Part shown: positions 1 to 8,955 of the stretch, piece by piece
Layout of the letters: each line of letters opens with the position of its first letter
Numbering within the stretch: position 1 is the first letter of the stretch
NCBI RefSeq assembly: GCF_900182595.1
Contig: NZ_FXTN01000013.1
Span: 124,001-188,000, forward strand
Direction: 5' to 3'
DNA from: Pedobacter westerhofensis
GTDB taxonomy: Bacteria; Bacteroidota; Bacteroidia; Sphingobacteriales; Sphingobacteriaceae
Length of the DNA: 64,000 bases
The notes under the pieces: model-generated
Seen by the model: the letters and a program-made list of their open reading frames with translations, nothing else
Told to the model about the DNA's origin: nothing
The model's database searches: none
Program-made: the position numbers and the translations under genes

Positions 1-1
1 C

Positions 2-874
2 CTTGCACACAAAAACCTGGATCACCTGCTGCGGATGGTGGAGCGGCTGGATGACGGGAATTCCCATTTTTTTATACATGTAGACCTCAAAACTGAATTG
101 CCCTGCAGTTATGCCGAGCTGGCAAAGAACAGGCGGGTGCTGCTTACGAAACGGATTGCTACCTCCTGGGGCGGTTTTAGCCTGGCCCAGGCAACCCTGA
201 ATGCGATGTATGATATCAAGGCTACCGGAATCCATTTTGAAGCCATCAATCTGCTAAGCGGTCAGGATTACCCGATAAAAAGTAATGAAGAGATAGATAA
301 TTTCTTTAAAACATCAAAATACGGGGTGTATTTAGATCACTTTACATTACCAAACTATAAACGCTGGGACACCGGGGGCACCTACCGTTATCAAAAGTAT
401 TTTTTTGGGATCGGCAAAACTTCTCTCCTGTTTTCTAAACTGATGAACCTATTGTCTACTTATGTACCGGTTTTTGCACGAAAGCTCCCAGCCCATTTAA
501 CCCCATACTGCGGATCACAATGGTGGACAATCAATATGTATGCACTCAACTATATCCTCAGCTTTATCGGAGAGCATCCTGATTATGTAGAATTTCACAA
601 ATTTACCTTTGCACCCGATGAGCTCTTCTTCCATATCATATTGCTCAATGCAAAAGATCCTGCTCTGCAGCTAAGCATCAGCAAAGATAACCTGCGCTAC
701 ATCAAGTGGGCAAAACTGGACAATGCCCATCCCGAGGTGCTCAAGCCCGAAGACATGGAAGACCTGCGCCAGTCTGGCTCTCTGTTTGCAAGAAAATTTG
801 ACGGAGAAAATGATGAGAAAATCCTTGACCTGATTGACGAACAAATTCTGTTCAGGAGCAATGTTCAGCGATAA
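2..874 (+). CDS. Core-2/I-branching beta-1,6-N-acetylglucosaminyltransferase-like protein (GT14), 5' end outside window
   Basis: The reading frame is already open at base 2 (it reads LAHKNLDHLLR before the first Met at 35), so the gene starts upstream of the window and only its first few residues are missing. The pattern of LAHKN near the start, FIHVDLKT, a WGG..L..A.L.A segment and the NLLSGQDYPIK motif is characteristic of the GT14 core-2/I-branching family, which in Bacteroidota usually adds a sugar to surface polysaccharide or an unknown acceptor. There is no signal peptide or membrane segment in the visible part, so a cytoplasmic enzyme is likely. The acceptor cannot be told from sequence. 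The next gene is convergent, 45 bp away. Confidence 0.85.
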   Translation, partial: LAHKNLDHLLRMVERLDDGNSHFFIHVDLKTELPCSYAELAKNRRVLLTKRIATSWGGFSLAQATLNAMYDIKATGIHFEAINLLSGQDYPIKSNEEIDNFFKTSKYGVYLDHFTLPNYKRWDTGGTYRYQKYFFGIGKTSLLFSKLMNLLSTYVPVFARKLPAHLTPYCGSQWWTINMYALNYILSFIGEHPDYVEFHKFTFAPDELFFHIILLNAKDPALQLSISKDNLRYIKWAKLDNAHPEVLKPEDMEDLRQSGSLFARKFDGENDEKILDLIDEQILFRSNVQR

Positions 875-918
875 AGGATTTCCTCATCCGTAGTTTAAGC
901 AACTAATAAGGTGCTTTC

Positions 919-2442
919 TTATTTTTTGGTGATGATCACCGAAGGCAATATGGCAGCATCTAAAGCTGCGCCCCATAAATTGGCATCCCAGCCTTCGGGC
1001 TTTATACTGTTTGGCGACAGCCAGGCATTGTTCTGATAGTTATCCTTATTGAAATACCTCACTTTATTGGTGGTCACCTTACAATCCGATGTTTTCCATC
1101 CGCCAATGTCATTTACATAGATACCTACATTGGTAAATGACTGTTGTTTTCCATATACAGCATTGTTTACCATGGTGATATGATGGCCGCCAGAAATTGC
1201 CATACCAAACTGTCCCGGGTCTACCAGGATATTATCCGAAGCATACAGATAGCCACCGCCATTGTCGCCCAGCATAATCCCGCCGCCGCTGGCACTTGGC
1301 CCGCCGCCCCTGATCCAGTTTCCTTTTACCGATATCGGACTTGCCGCGGTTCCTTCGCTCTGGTACAGGCTGATCGCATCTTCCGCGTAGCTCTGCCCAA
1401 TGATATTCTCCCCCCTGTTATTGCTGATCGAGCTGTTGGCACCTTTCACATTATTGAACTGCACAAACTGTCCGCGCGGAAAGGGCCCCTGCATGTTCAG
1501 GAACTGGTTATTGTTTACGATGATGCCACCCTGCGTATGATCTGCATATACGCCCGTGCTCACTTTGGTGAAAAAGTTATTATCGATAGTGATATTATTA
1601 CAGTTATATAAATAGATACCCACATTAGCTGCATTGGACAGCCTATTCCCCGTGATATGGATATTATAACAGTTGGTCAGCTTAATCAGCGGGGCAGAAC
1701 CACCGGCAATTGCCTTGCCGCTAATGGTAATATCATGCTGGCCGTAAAGATCAATCACTGCAGAGGATGTATAAGCCGGATCAGGTGTTTCCTCGGTATA
1801 GGCTGCAAGCCTGCTGCCCGGTACCGGAGATTCTACTGTTCCTCCCGGCAGCATCCATTGAACAGCAAGGTTTCCGCCGCCTCCGCCCTGCTTGTGCAGT
1901 ACCTCGATATAGTATTTTTGTCCTGCCTGCAGCGTAATCGCTTTTGATTTCTGCGACGCAAATTTAGTCCACTCCCGGCTGTTGTTCCAGCTTAGGGTAT
2001 AGGCGATTTTTACTTTATTCACCGCTTGTGCATCAGTAGAGAGCCAGATCTCGCCGGCATCATCCGCACTGATCCAGAAGGTATAGCTTCCTGTGGTAGG
2101 TGCCTGGATATACCCGCGAATTCTCTCTCCGTAGTTTTCGCCGGAATTTAGAGGGATTTCAAGCGCTGTGATCTGTGTAGTTACCGATGGACTGGTCTGC
2201 AAAGGAATCTGGGCAACGTCGTTACCGTAATTGTTGTTCCATACCTCCCTGCCGATACTGCCGGTAGCCAGGTTTTGTATGGCCGCAGTATTGGCAGCGC
2301 TGGTGGCCATTACGCCCGCAACGGTTTGCAGCTCATTTGTAGCAATCTCTTTGTGGCACGAAACCAGCACAGGACTAATTCCAAGGGTAGCAAAGACAAA
2401 ACAATATTGAAATTTTTGAAAGGTTAACAAAGAGCTATTCAT
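919..2442 (-). CDS. Surface lipoprotein with PA14 domain and right-handed parallel beta-helix
   Basis: I start the gene at the Met that gives a clean lipoprotein signal: MNSSLLTFQKFQYC, a hydrophobic stretch, then lipobox LVSC with Cys29 followed by HKE, which resembles the Bacteroidota surface-export signal. An in-frame upstream Met at 2472 would spoil the signal. Residues about 60-220 look like a PA14 carbohydrate-binding domain (GYIQAPTTGSYTFWISADD, then WLS). Residues about 240-480 carry repeated N-x-I-x-I-x-N-N rungs of a parallel beta-helix, as in polysaccharide lyases and pectate-lyase-like proteins. No catalytic residues can be assigned. It probably binds or cuts a glycan at the cell surface. 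It is the gene after the hybrid kinase on the same strand, 148 bp away. Confidence 0.75.
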   Translation of the reverse strand: MNSSLLTFQKFQYCFVFATLGISPVLVSCHKEIATNELQTVAGVMATSAANTAAIQNLATGSIGREVWNNNYGNDVAQIPLQTSPSVTTQITALEIPLNSGENYGERIRGYIQAPTTGSYTFWISADDAGEIWLSTDAQAVNKVKIAYTLSWNNSREWTKFASQKSKAITLQAGQKYYIEVLHKQGGGGGNLAVQWMLPGGTVESPVPGSRLAAYTEETPDPAYTSSAVIDLYGQHDITISGKAIAGGSAPLIKLTNCYNIHITGNRLSNAANVGIYLYNCNNITIDNNFFTKVSTGVYADHTQGGIIVNNNQFLNMQGPFPRGQFVQFNNVKGANSSISNNRGENIIGQSYAEDAISLYQSEGTAASPISVKGNWIRGGGPSASGGGIMLGDNGGGYLYASDNILVDPGQFGMAISGGHHITMVNNAVYGKQQSFTNVGIYVNDIGGWKTSDCKVTTNKVRYFNKDNYQNNAWLSPNSIKPEGWDANLWGAALDAAILPSVIITKK

Positions 2443-2590
2443 AACACAGGGATTTGAGAGTAAATTTATCATTACTCAGGTACAACGCAAAACTATTCAC
2501 CCAACCAATTGTACGACACAGATTTAAGTTTATTGTTTTGTTTTATAAAAATACAACTTTTAAGAGTATCTGCCGGGTTTCGCAGCCCTG

Positions 2591-4201
2591 CTAGCTTCCG
2601 GTGAGGCGGCGGAGTTTTTCATGAAGAATCCCGGGCTGAAAAGGCTTCTCCAGAAAGTCGTTCACACCGGCATCCATGGCCTCCTTTTTTTCATGCTCAA
2701 TTACAGATGCAGAGAAGGAGATAATAGGAATTTTCCGCTTATGTTCAGGCATTTCTGTCCTGATTTTCCTGGTTGCTTCTATACCGTTCATTACAGGCAT
2801 ATGGGTATCCATTAATACCAAATCATAATTATTGATTTTTAACATATGCAAGGCTTCCAGACCGTTTTCAGCAACATCAACCTTCACATTCCAGTTCTGC
2901 AGCATTCTCACGGCTACAAACTGGTTGATTTTATTGTCTTCTACCAACAAAACCATCATATCGGTGAGGTCGCTGAGGGTATTGAACGAGGCGCGCAGCT
3001 GGTCTTCCTCATCAGTAACACCGTGGCCTGCCAGTTCAAACGAACTTGTAAAAGAAAAGGTAGTGCCTGTATTGAGCTCGCTTTCAACCTCAATCTTGCC
3101 TCCCATTAATTCTACCAGTCTTTTCACAATGGAAAGGCCCAGTCCAGTACCACCAAATTTTTGCCAGGTCTTATCTTCGATCTGCTCAAAACGCTCAAAT
3201 ATTTTGTTAATCGCGCTCTGGGGAATTCCCAGTCCCGAGTCTTTTACGCTAAAGGCCAGTACGGCATGCGTACTGCTTACCGTGGCTACTTTCAAACTCA
3301 AATCAATACGCCCTTTTGGGGTAAACTTTATCGCATTGTTGATCAGGTTCATCAATACCTGCTTTACCCGCAAGGGGTCTGCCCTTATAAAAGCAGGAAC
3401 AGCAGTATCAATTTCATAATCTAACAGCAGCCCCTTTTCTGCTGCCAGCGGGCGCATTGTATCTCCAACAGTTTTAAACAATCCGGCAATATCCATACTT
3501 TCAGGTTTAAGGATGATTTTTCCGGCATCGATCTGAAAACTTTCCAGTATATCATTCACAATCCCCAAAAGCGCGGTTGATGAAAATTCCATCAGTTCCA
3601 TCATCTTATGCTGAATGGGATTTAGGCCCGATGTTTTGAGCAGGTTGGTGATCCCAACGATTGCATTAAGCGGCGTCCGGATTTCATGGCTCATATTGGC
3701 CAGGAAATTCTCTTTGATAATCTTGCCTCGTTTTGCTTCTTCTACAGCCTGGTAAAGGTCGCTTTGAAAATATTCAAGTTCCTTGTTCTTCTGCTCAATA
3801 TCCCTCTGGTAATGGATCATCGTGAGCAGTGAATTCACCTTTGCATTGATGATGTGCATATCAAGGGGCTTAAACAAATAATCCACTGCGCCGCTGTTGA
3901 GTCCTAAAAAAACCTCATCGGCGCTCATTGAAAATCCTGTCATCAGTATCACCACCACATTCTCGGTCTGTGGATTTGCTTTGAGCTGATTAAGCAGGTC
4001 ATAACCAGACATCACAGGCATCTTCACATCAATTAAGGCAATAGAGATCTCAGCGGTAATGCAGATATCCAGTACTTCAACGGGCGAATCTGAGGTTAGA
4101 ATGTTCACGCCGGGGCGTTCAAGAACTTGTTTAATTACCTCCAGATTGTCGGTGCTGTCATCTACGATGATGATGTTAATGGGTTTGGAAGACAAATGCA
4201 T
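2591..4201 (-). CDS. Hybrid sensor histidine kinase, REC-HisKA-HATPase-REC
   Basis: A cytoplasmic two-component protein without membrane segments. Residues 1-125 form a receiver domain (VDDS at 13-16, phosphoacceptor Asp58 in IDVKMP, KP at 111-112). A linker of about 30 residues predicted to be helical leads to the dimerisation domain with phospho-His172 in NMSHEIRTP. The ATPase domain spans about 270-390 (N box around LMNLINNAIKF, G boxes DSGLGIP and GGTGLGLS). A second receiver lies at 414-536 with Asp465 in LMDTHMP. No Hpt or output domain is present, so phosphate must pass to a partner encoded elsewhere. The N-terminal receiver implies it takes input from another kinase rather than from a ligand. 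The 328-bp gap upstream separates it from a divergent SDR gene. Confidence 0.93.
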   Translation of the reverse strand: MHLSSKPINIIIVDDSTDNLEVIKQVLERPGVNILTSDSPVEVLDICITAEISIALIDVKMPVMSGYDLLNQLKANPQTENVVVILMTGFSMSADEVFLGLNSGAVDYLFKPLDMHIINAKVNSLLTMIHYQRDIEQKNKELEYFQSDLYQAVEEAKRGKIIKENFLANMSHEIRTPLNAIVGITNLLKTSGLNPIQHKMMELMEFSSTALLGIVNDILESFQIDAGKIILKPESMDIAGLFKTVGDTMRPLAAEKGLLLDYEIDTAVPAFIRADPLRVKQVLMNLINNAIKFTPKGRIDLSLKVATVSSTHAVLAFSVKDSGLGIPQSAINKIFERFEQIEDKTWQKFGGTGLGLSIVKRLVELMGGKIEVESELNTGTTFSFTSSFELAGHGVTDEEDQLRASFNTLSDLTDMMVLLVEDNKINQFVAVRMLQNWNVKVDVAENGLEALHMLKINNYDLVLMDTHMPVMNGIEATRKIRTEMPEHKRKIPIISFSASVIEHEKKEAMDAGVNDFLEKPFQPGILHEKLRRLTGS

Positions 4202-4529
4202 AATCGATTTAGAGGATATTGAGGGGGTTGAGATTTCGGACAGTTACCCTTAAAACAAACGAAACAATATAACAGAAGTATGCTGGAATGAATAGGCATT
4301 CTCAATTATGCAAACATCATACCACATCTATCAATGTTATAATATGTGTCTCAACTATTAGGATTAGCTACCAAAATCATAATACGAATTACTATAGCCA
4401 GCCTTAATCGTTATACCACATCATTTACTATTGCTGTTTTTATTTTGGTTATAAATGTCCTTGATTTGGTTATAATGCCCGGATAGTGAAAGCTGACTTT
4501 TGTCCTGTTATTTCACTAATTTAATCATC
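4202..4529. other. Divergent intergenic region between hybrid kinase and SDR gene
   Basis: This AT-rich 328-bp stretch holds no plausible gene. It does carry repeated short words: ATACCACATC occurs near 4319 and 4416, GTTATAA near 4336, and TTTGGTTATAA twice at its right end (listed separately). These look like regulatory rather than coding sequence. Confidence 0.6.
4444..4475 (+). promoter_or_regulatory. Pair of direct repeats TTTGGTTATAA spaced 21 bp, candidate AraC-type operator
   Basis: TTTGGTTATAA is at 4444-4454 and again, identical, at 4465-4475. The repeats start 21 bp apart, that is, two helical turns, which is the usual geometry of tandem half-sites bound by AraC-family dimers. They sit 55-85 bp before the likely TTG start of the SDR gene, and an AraC-family gene lies directly after that SDR. 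That this AraC protein binds here is inference. Confidence 0.45.
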
Positions 4530-5300
4530 TTGAAAAATCAAACCGATTCATCAACAATCAACCAGCCCATTGCACTTATTACAGGTGCCAATAAAGGGCT
4601 TGGTAAACAGATCGCCATTGAGCTGCGGGGCCATGGCTACATCGTACTATTGGGCTCCAGGAATTTCGACAGCGGCAAAACTGCCGCCGCAGAGATCGGC
4701 GAGGGCGCACACCCTATCCAGTTAGACGTTACTGACGCGCAAAGTATCCAGGCCGCGGCCACGCGCATCCATGCCGAATTTGGGCGACTGGATCTGCTGG
4801 TCAATAATGCGGCAATAGGCCAGTCGGGCCGCTACGCTTCAACTCCAGAAATATTAGAGGCAAGCAAAGCGAGCGTGGCATCGCTTGAAGAAATACGTAT
4901 TCTTTTTGAAACAAACGTTTTGGGCGTACTGGCCGTTACGCAGGCAATGTTGCCACTGATCCGCCTTTCTGCATCGGGGCGCATTCTGAACGTTTCAAGC
5001 GCAGCGGGATCATTAACACTTAATTCCGATCCCGCTTTCCCTTACCGTAGTTTTTTTGGGGCAACCTATCCTGCAACAAAAACAGCGCTCAACGCCATTA
5101 CGCTGGCACTGGCTATTGAGCTCGAAGATACCGGGATCAAAGTGCGTGCGGCCAGCCCAAGTTTTACCGCAACCGCTATCAATAACTTTCAGGGAACCGA
5201 TACTATCGAGGTAGGTGCAAAAGCGCTTGTTCTGGCGGCCCTTGATACAGAAGGCCCTACCGGTAGTTTTACCGGTCCTGACGGCCCCTTGCCCTGGTAA
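4530..5300 (+). CDS. Short-chain dehydrogenase/reductase (SDR), probable TTG start
   Basis: A classical SDR of about 256 residues using NAD(P)H: cofactor motif TGANKGLG near the N-terminus, NNAAIG, catalytic Ser in NVSSAAGS and catalytic YPATK. The open frame contains no ATG or GTG before the Rossmann fold. An in-frame TGA at 4494 limits the start to TTG at 4500 or TTG at 4530. I chose 4530 because it gives the normal length of leader before the first beta strand. The C-terminus (EGPTGSF ending PLPW) resembles that of the SDR at 13114-13851, so the two are paralogues. An AraC regulator follows 72 bp downstream on the same strand. Substrate unknown. Confidence 0.85.
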   Translation: MKNQTDSSTINQPIALITGANKGLGKQIAIELRGHGYIVLLGSRNFDSGKTAAAEIGEGAHPIQLDVTDAQSIQAAATRIHAEFGRLDLLVNNAAIGQSGRYASTPEILEASKASVASLEEIRILFETNVLGVLAVTQAMLPLIRLSASGRILNVSSAAGSLTLNSDPAFPYRSFFGATYPATKTALNAITLALAIELEDTGIKVRAASPSFTATAINNFQGTDTIEVGAKALVLAALDTEGPTGSFTGPDGPLPW

Positions 5301-5327
5301 TGATCTAACACGGTTTTTAATTATTTA

Positions 5328-5354
5328 CAACTGGTGGACATCCTTCACCGGTTG
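5328..5354 (+). promoter_or_regulatory. Inverted repeat CAACTGGTG-9-CACCGGTTG before AraC gene
   Basis: A 9-bp inverted repeat with one G-T type mismatch lies between the SDR stop and the AraC start. It could be an operator for the AraC gene or a short hairpin ending the SDR transcript. There is no T-run directly after it, which favours an operator. A TATCTTTA box (5362-5369), close to the Bacteroidota -7 element, follows it. Confidence 0.35.
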
Positions 5355-5372
5355 TTATGATTATCTTTAAAA

Positions 5373-6287
5373 ATGAAGAAAGAGCTGCCCAAAATGAATA
5401 AGCTGGAATCGATCAAGGATATTCATCGTATGGCGGGCCTGCCGGGCCCTGTTCATCCGCTGATTACTATGATAGATGTTGCAGAATTGTTCAATATGTG
5501 CATTTTGCCATCCAATTATGTTTTAAGTTTCTATAAAATCAGTTTGGTTACCCACCTGGACGGGAAATTCAAATATGGCCAGGGTTATTATGATTTTGAC
5601 GAAGGCAGCATGGTCTTCGCCGCGCCACATCAGGTACTGGGCCAGATCAAAACTGATGCAGATCCCAAAGGGATCTCGCTGTTTATTCATCCTGATTTTC
5701 TGCAGGGTTATCCGCTGGCCTCAAAGATCAAACAACTGGGCTTCTTTTCTTATGCTGTCAATGAAGCGCTGCATCTTTCAGAGCAGGAAAAAGCAACAAT
5801 GCTGTCAATCTTCAATATCATCCGCGAAGAATTGAATGGCCGCATAGACGATTTCAGCAGCGAGGTGATTGTAGCACAGCTGGAACTGCTCCTGAGCTAC
5901 GCCAAACGGTACTACAAACGCCAGTTCTTGACGCGGCGGGTGCTCAGCAATGACCTGCTTCAGCAACTGGAAGAATTGTTAAACCGATATTTTGAAGAGG
6001 AAAAAGCGGTTAATGAGGGTATGCCAACGGTGCAGTACCTGGCCGGTCAGCTCAATTATACGCCCAACTATTTAAGTGACATGCTGCGCCCGCTCACCGG
6101 AATGAACGCCCAGCAGCATATTCACCAAAGACTGATAGAAAGATCAAAGGATCTGCTGTCTACCACTAACCTTACGATCAACGAGGTGGCCTACAAACTG
6201 GGCTTTAAATATCCGCAGTCATTTAGCAGGCTCTTTAAAGTGAAGACAAAAATATCTCCGGCACAATTCAGGACAACATTCAGCTGA
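5373..6287 (+). CDS. AraC-family transcriptional regulator
   Basis: A 304-residue protein with an N-terminal ligand-sensing half of cupin type (about residues 20-190) and a C-terminal double helix-turn-helix. The first HTH is around VQYLAGQLNYTPNYLSDML. The second carries the family signature: TINEVAYKLGF, then FSRLFK, KISPAQFR. It follows the SDR at 4530-5300 on the same strand after a gap of 72 bp and most likely controls it, as is usual for such pairs in this phylum. The Met at codon 8 is an alternative start. The ligand is unknown. Confidence 0.9.
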   Translation: MKKELPKMNKLESIKDIHRMAGLPGPVHPLITMIDVAELFNMCILPSNYVLSFYKISLVTHLDGKFKYGQGYYDFDEGSMVFAAPHQVLGQIKTDADPKGISLFIHPDFLQGYPLASKIKQLGFFSYAVNEALHLSEQEKATMLSIFNIIREELNGRIDDFSSEVIVAQLELLLSYAKRYYKRQFLTRRVLSNDLLQQLEELLNRYFEEEKAVNEGMPTVQYLAGQLNYTPNYLSDMLRPLTGMNAQQHIHQRLIERSKDLLSTTNLTINEVAYKLGFKYPQSFSRLFKVKTKISPAQFRTTFS

Positions 6288-6337
6288 TGAAATAATGATA
6301 TCATTTTCTTACATTCAGGGCCCCGTAAATTTACACT

Positions 6338-7064
6338 ATGGAAAATCTGAATATAGTACGTGCATCATCTTCTGATATCGCGCAACTGCAAAAGATAGGA
6401 AGAGATTCTTTTATCGAAGCTTTTGCGGAGCTCAATACTGAAGAAAATATGCGGCAATACCTGGAGAGCAGCTTTTCTAAAGAAAAGCTGGGCACAGAGC
6501 TTGCAACGAAACTGTCGCAGTTCTATTTCGCAGTGCTCAACGGCGAGGTTGTAGGTTATCTTAAACCTGCAGCTTCCGTTTGGAAAAAGCCGGCAGCCTT
6601 AGATTTCCTATGCGCTGCTGCCATTCCCATAGCCGGGGCCGCGGCAGTAACGATGCTGGAAAAAATGGGCGATATCAATCCAGGCACCCAAATCCTGGTA
6701 AATGGCGCAAACGGTGGACTGGGTATGTTCCTGCTGCAACTATTAAACTACCAAGGAGCAAACGTGACGGCTGTGGCAAACACAAAAGCATTGGAATTTG
6801 CAAAAAGCTGGGGCGCAGGTACAGTAATTGATTACACTACCTGTTGAAATTCCCATTTCACTTTTTAAAAATCTGGTTACGGACAAGAAGCATATTGTGA
6901 TCCTGTCACAACCTGCTGCAAAAAATATAAACGTCCTGCTGAATGCGGTAAACAAGGGAATGGAGATCAAAGTCGATAAAGTTTTTCCCTTTAGCCAGTC
7001 TGGAGCAGCCTATCAGTATACTGAAAGAGACGGCGTTACCGGCAAGGTGGTAATTGAGTTATAA
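6338..7064 (+). pseudogene. Chimeric relic: GNAT N-terminus fused to a broken zinc-less alcohol dehydrogenase
   Basis: The first 75 codons (MENLNIVRASSSDIAQLQ through VVGYLK) are the start of a GNAT acetyltransferase that breaks off right after the GYLK strand where acetyl-CoA motif A should follow. In the same frame the sequence then continues with PAASVWKKPAALDF and the NADP-binding NGANGGLGMF of a medium-chain alcohol dehydrogenase/quinone oxidoreductase, up to VIDYTT and a stop at 6847. The end of that dehydrogenase (KKHIVILSQPAA, then FPFSQSGAAYQYTE and GKVVIEL) resumes in another frame up to 7064. So the dehydrogenase has lost its N-terminal half and roughly 40-50 internal residues. A 169-residue hybrid peptide could still be made, but neither enzyme is complete. 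The junction lies near 6560. Confidence 0.85.
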
Positions 7065-7106
7065 AAACAATGCGAACATCATTGCTGATGCTTGCATTGT
7101 TTTTAT
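7061..7106. terminator. Bidirectional terminator hairpin
   Basis: A perfect 13-bp inverted repeat, ATAAAAACAATGC (7061-7073) and GCATTGTTTTTAT (7094-7106). It gives an A/T-flanked stem between the chimeric relic and the convergent hydrolase gene, and each strand ends in a T-run. Confidence 0.75.
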
Positions 7107-7131
7107 AGGTAAGGTACAGAATATGATCTGC

Positions 7132-7926
7132 TTACCTACCTTTTGAAGCGTTTTCTGCCGCTTCTATGATCACTTTTGCAACGGCATCAGGTTGCGAAAT
7201 AAATACCGCATGGCTGGCTTTTATTTCGGTGATTTTTGCACCGGCATGTTTATACATATTACGTTCTATTTCAGGATTAATGGCTTTATCTTCTGTAGCT
7301 ACAATGCCATAGCCCGGTTTGGTTTTCCATGCGGCTTCTGTGATCGGGGCACCAAAACACTGGGCAAAGATCGGCCCCTGCGAGGCTGCCATAAAATCGG
7401 CATCGGCTTTACTCAGGTCAGCTGCAAAACCAGCGTGGAACTTTGCCCTGTCATAGTATACCAAACCTTTTGCATCCGGAGGCAAAATGCCATTTTCTGG
7501 TGCTGCAGGCAGTGAAGAAATCAACTGCCCAGCTGTTTGCCCGTTATCAGGTGCAAAGGCCGCAATATAAACCAGTCCCGCTACTTTAGGGTTAACACCT
7601 GCCTCGGTAATCACTGCTCCGCCCCAGGAATGTCCTACAAGTATTGCCGGGCCATCTTGTTTTTCAAGGATACGGTTGGTGGCATCCACATCATCTTTCA
7701 GTGATGTCAATGGATTTTGAACAATAGAAACATGGTACCCTTTTTTTGACAGGATGTCGTATACTTTATGAAATCCTGAACCATCTGCAAAAGCACCGTG
7801 AACCACTACGATATTTTTAACAGTTTGTGCACTTACCTTTGAGGCGAAACCAAAAGTTGCTGTTAAAGCGATCAATCCTGTGATGATACCGCTTTTCAAT
7901 TTGTTTTTTAAAATCATGGTTTTCAT
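7132..7926 (-). CDS. Secreted alpha/beta hydrolase
   Basis: A 264-residue hydrolase with an N-terminal signal peptide (Lys-rich start, hydrophobic residues 13-27, cleavage probably after VSA-Q at 34). The fold is marked by VVHGAFADGSG (oxyanion region), the nucleophile elbow GHSWGG with Ser100, an acid around Asp213 in TEDKAI and His239 in KASHAVF. This salicylate-esterase/pyrethroid-hydrolase-like family acts on small esters, probably in the periplasm. The AraC gene at 8024-8884 lies just upstream on the same strand. A close paralogue is at 52215-52970 and a truncated copy sits at 51995. The natural substrate cannot be inferred. Confidence 0.88.
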   Translation of the reverse strand: MKTMILKNKLKSGIITGLIALTATFGFASKVSAQTVKNIVVVHGAFADGSGFHKVYDILSKKGYHVSIVQNPLTSLKDDVDATNRILEKQDGPAILVGHSWGGAVITEAGVNPKVAGLVYIAAFAPDNGQTAGQLISSLPAAPENGILPPDAKGLVYYDRAKFHAGFAADLSKADADFMAASQGPIFAQCFGAPITEAAWKTKPGYGIVATEDKAINPEIERNMYKHAGAKITEIKASHAVFISQPDAVAKVIIEAAENASKGR

Positions 7927-8023
7927 TTTTTTTGGATGCTGATCTTTTATTTAGGAATCAACAGGACAAAGATGGCACGAAATGCAGGGCCGGGAAATGG
8001 CTTAATTTCCCGATGGACTGTAA

Positions 8024-8884
8024 TTATTTCCCGACCTCCTCCGTCACCGTACTGTTTCTGAATTCTAAAGGGGCAACACGGGTATGCTTTTTAAAAAAAT
8101 TCCCAAAGTGGGCAGGATCTTCAAATCCCAGCTCGTAGGTGATTTGTTTTACAGATTTGCTGGTATAATACAGGAGCCGCTTTGCTTCGGTAATGATCCG
8201 TTCGTGTATTACCCGCTGGGGAGTGCGGTTGTAATAGAGGGCAAAGATATTTGAAAGCGTTTTTGGCGACTTGTTCATGATCCTGGCGTAATAGGTCACC
8301 TTATGCTCAGAACGGAAATTTCCTTCAACCAGTAAATTAAATTTACGGAATATGTCCATACGGCTGTCATGCAATTTTATGTCGGGCACAAAGCTGGTTT
8401 TTCCCAATTGCGTTAAGAATATGATCAGCCTCTTTAAGAGGATCACAATCATTTCAATCTGAATGCTGTCCCTGGTATTGAGCTCTTCAATAAAGATATT
8501 CAGCAATAAACCAAGTTTGTACTGCGCAGAATCATCAAGCTTAATAAACAGTTCATCGCCCATGCAAAACAAAAAGCCAACACAGCTTACCTCGGCATCA
8601 TGGTCAATAATGCAATAAAACTCGCGGTTAAACTGCCAGGCAGTGACATCAAGGGGACGCTCAAAAGAAAATGACTGATCAAACATAAGTGGTATGATCG
8701 TATTGGGCATAAAATCATGCGCAGTCCCATCAATGGTGATCGTTTGCTGATCTCCTTTGTTCCAGGCAATCGTAAAATATTTTTTGTCTTTATCACGCGA
8801 ATAGTAAAACCTGTCAAAACTTTCCTGTTCGCTCAAAAGAAACAAATCCCCACCGGTTTTAGGATCAGTAATTGTTAATTTCAT
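8024..8884 (-). CDS. AraC-family transcriptional regulator with N-terminal cupin
   Basis: 286 residues. The N-terminal half (about 1-150) reads as a small cupin sensor; the C-terminal 100 residues carry two HTH units. The second is the more typical: KQITYELGFEDPAHFGNFFKKH followed by APLEFRN. It is upstream of the secreted hydrolase on the same strand with a 97-bp gap, so co-transcription or local control of that hydrolase is likely. Confidence 0.9.
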   Translation of the reverse strand: MKLTITDPKTGGDLFLLSEQESFDRFYYSRDKDKKYFTIAWNKGDQQTITIDGTAHDFMPNTIIPLMFDQSFSFERPLDVTAWQFNREFYCIIDHDAEVSCVGFLFCMGDELFIKLDDSAQYKLGLLLNIFIEELNTRDSIQIEMIVILLKRLIIFLTQLGKTSFVPDIKLHDSRMDIFRKFNLLVEGNFRSEHKVTYYARIMNKSPKTLSNIFALYYNRTPQRVIHERIITEAKRLLYYTSKSVKQITYELGFEDPAHFGNFFKKHTRVAPLEFRNSTVTEEVGK

Positions 8885-8955
8885 CTATCGATAAAGTTAA
8901 GTAGGCTAAGTTTAAGTATTGTCAGCCCAGTGTCTTTCTTAATCGTCTAGCCAGC

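Noticed and set aside
1144..1611. 155-codon frame opposite the PA14/beta-helix gene
   Set aside because: Lies fully antisense inside a well-supported gene and has no family-like text.
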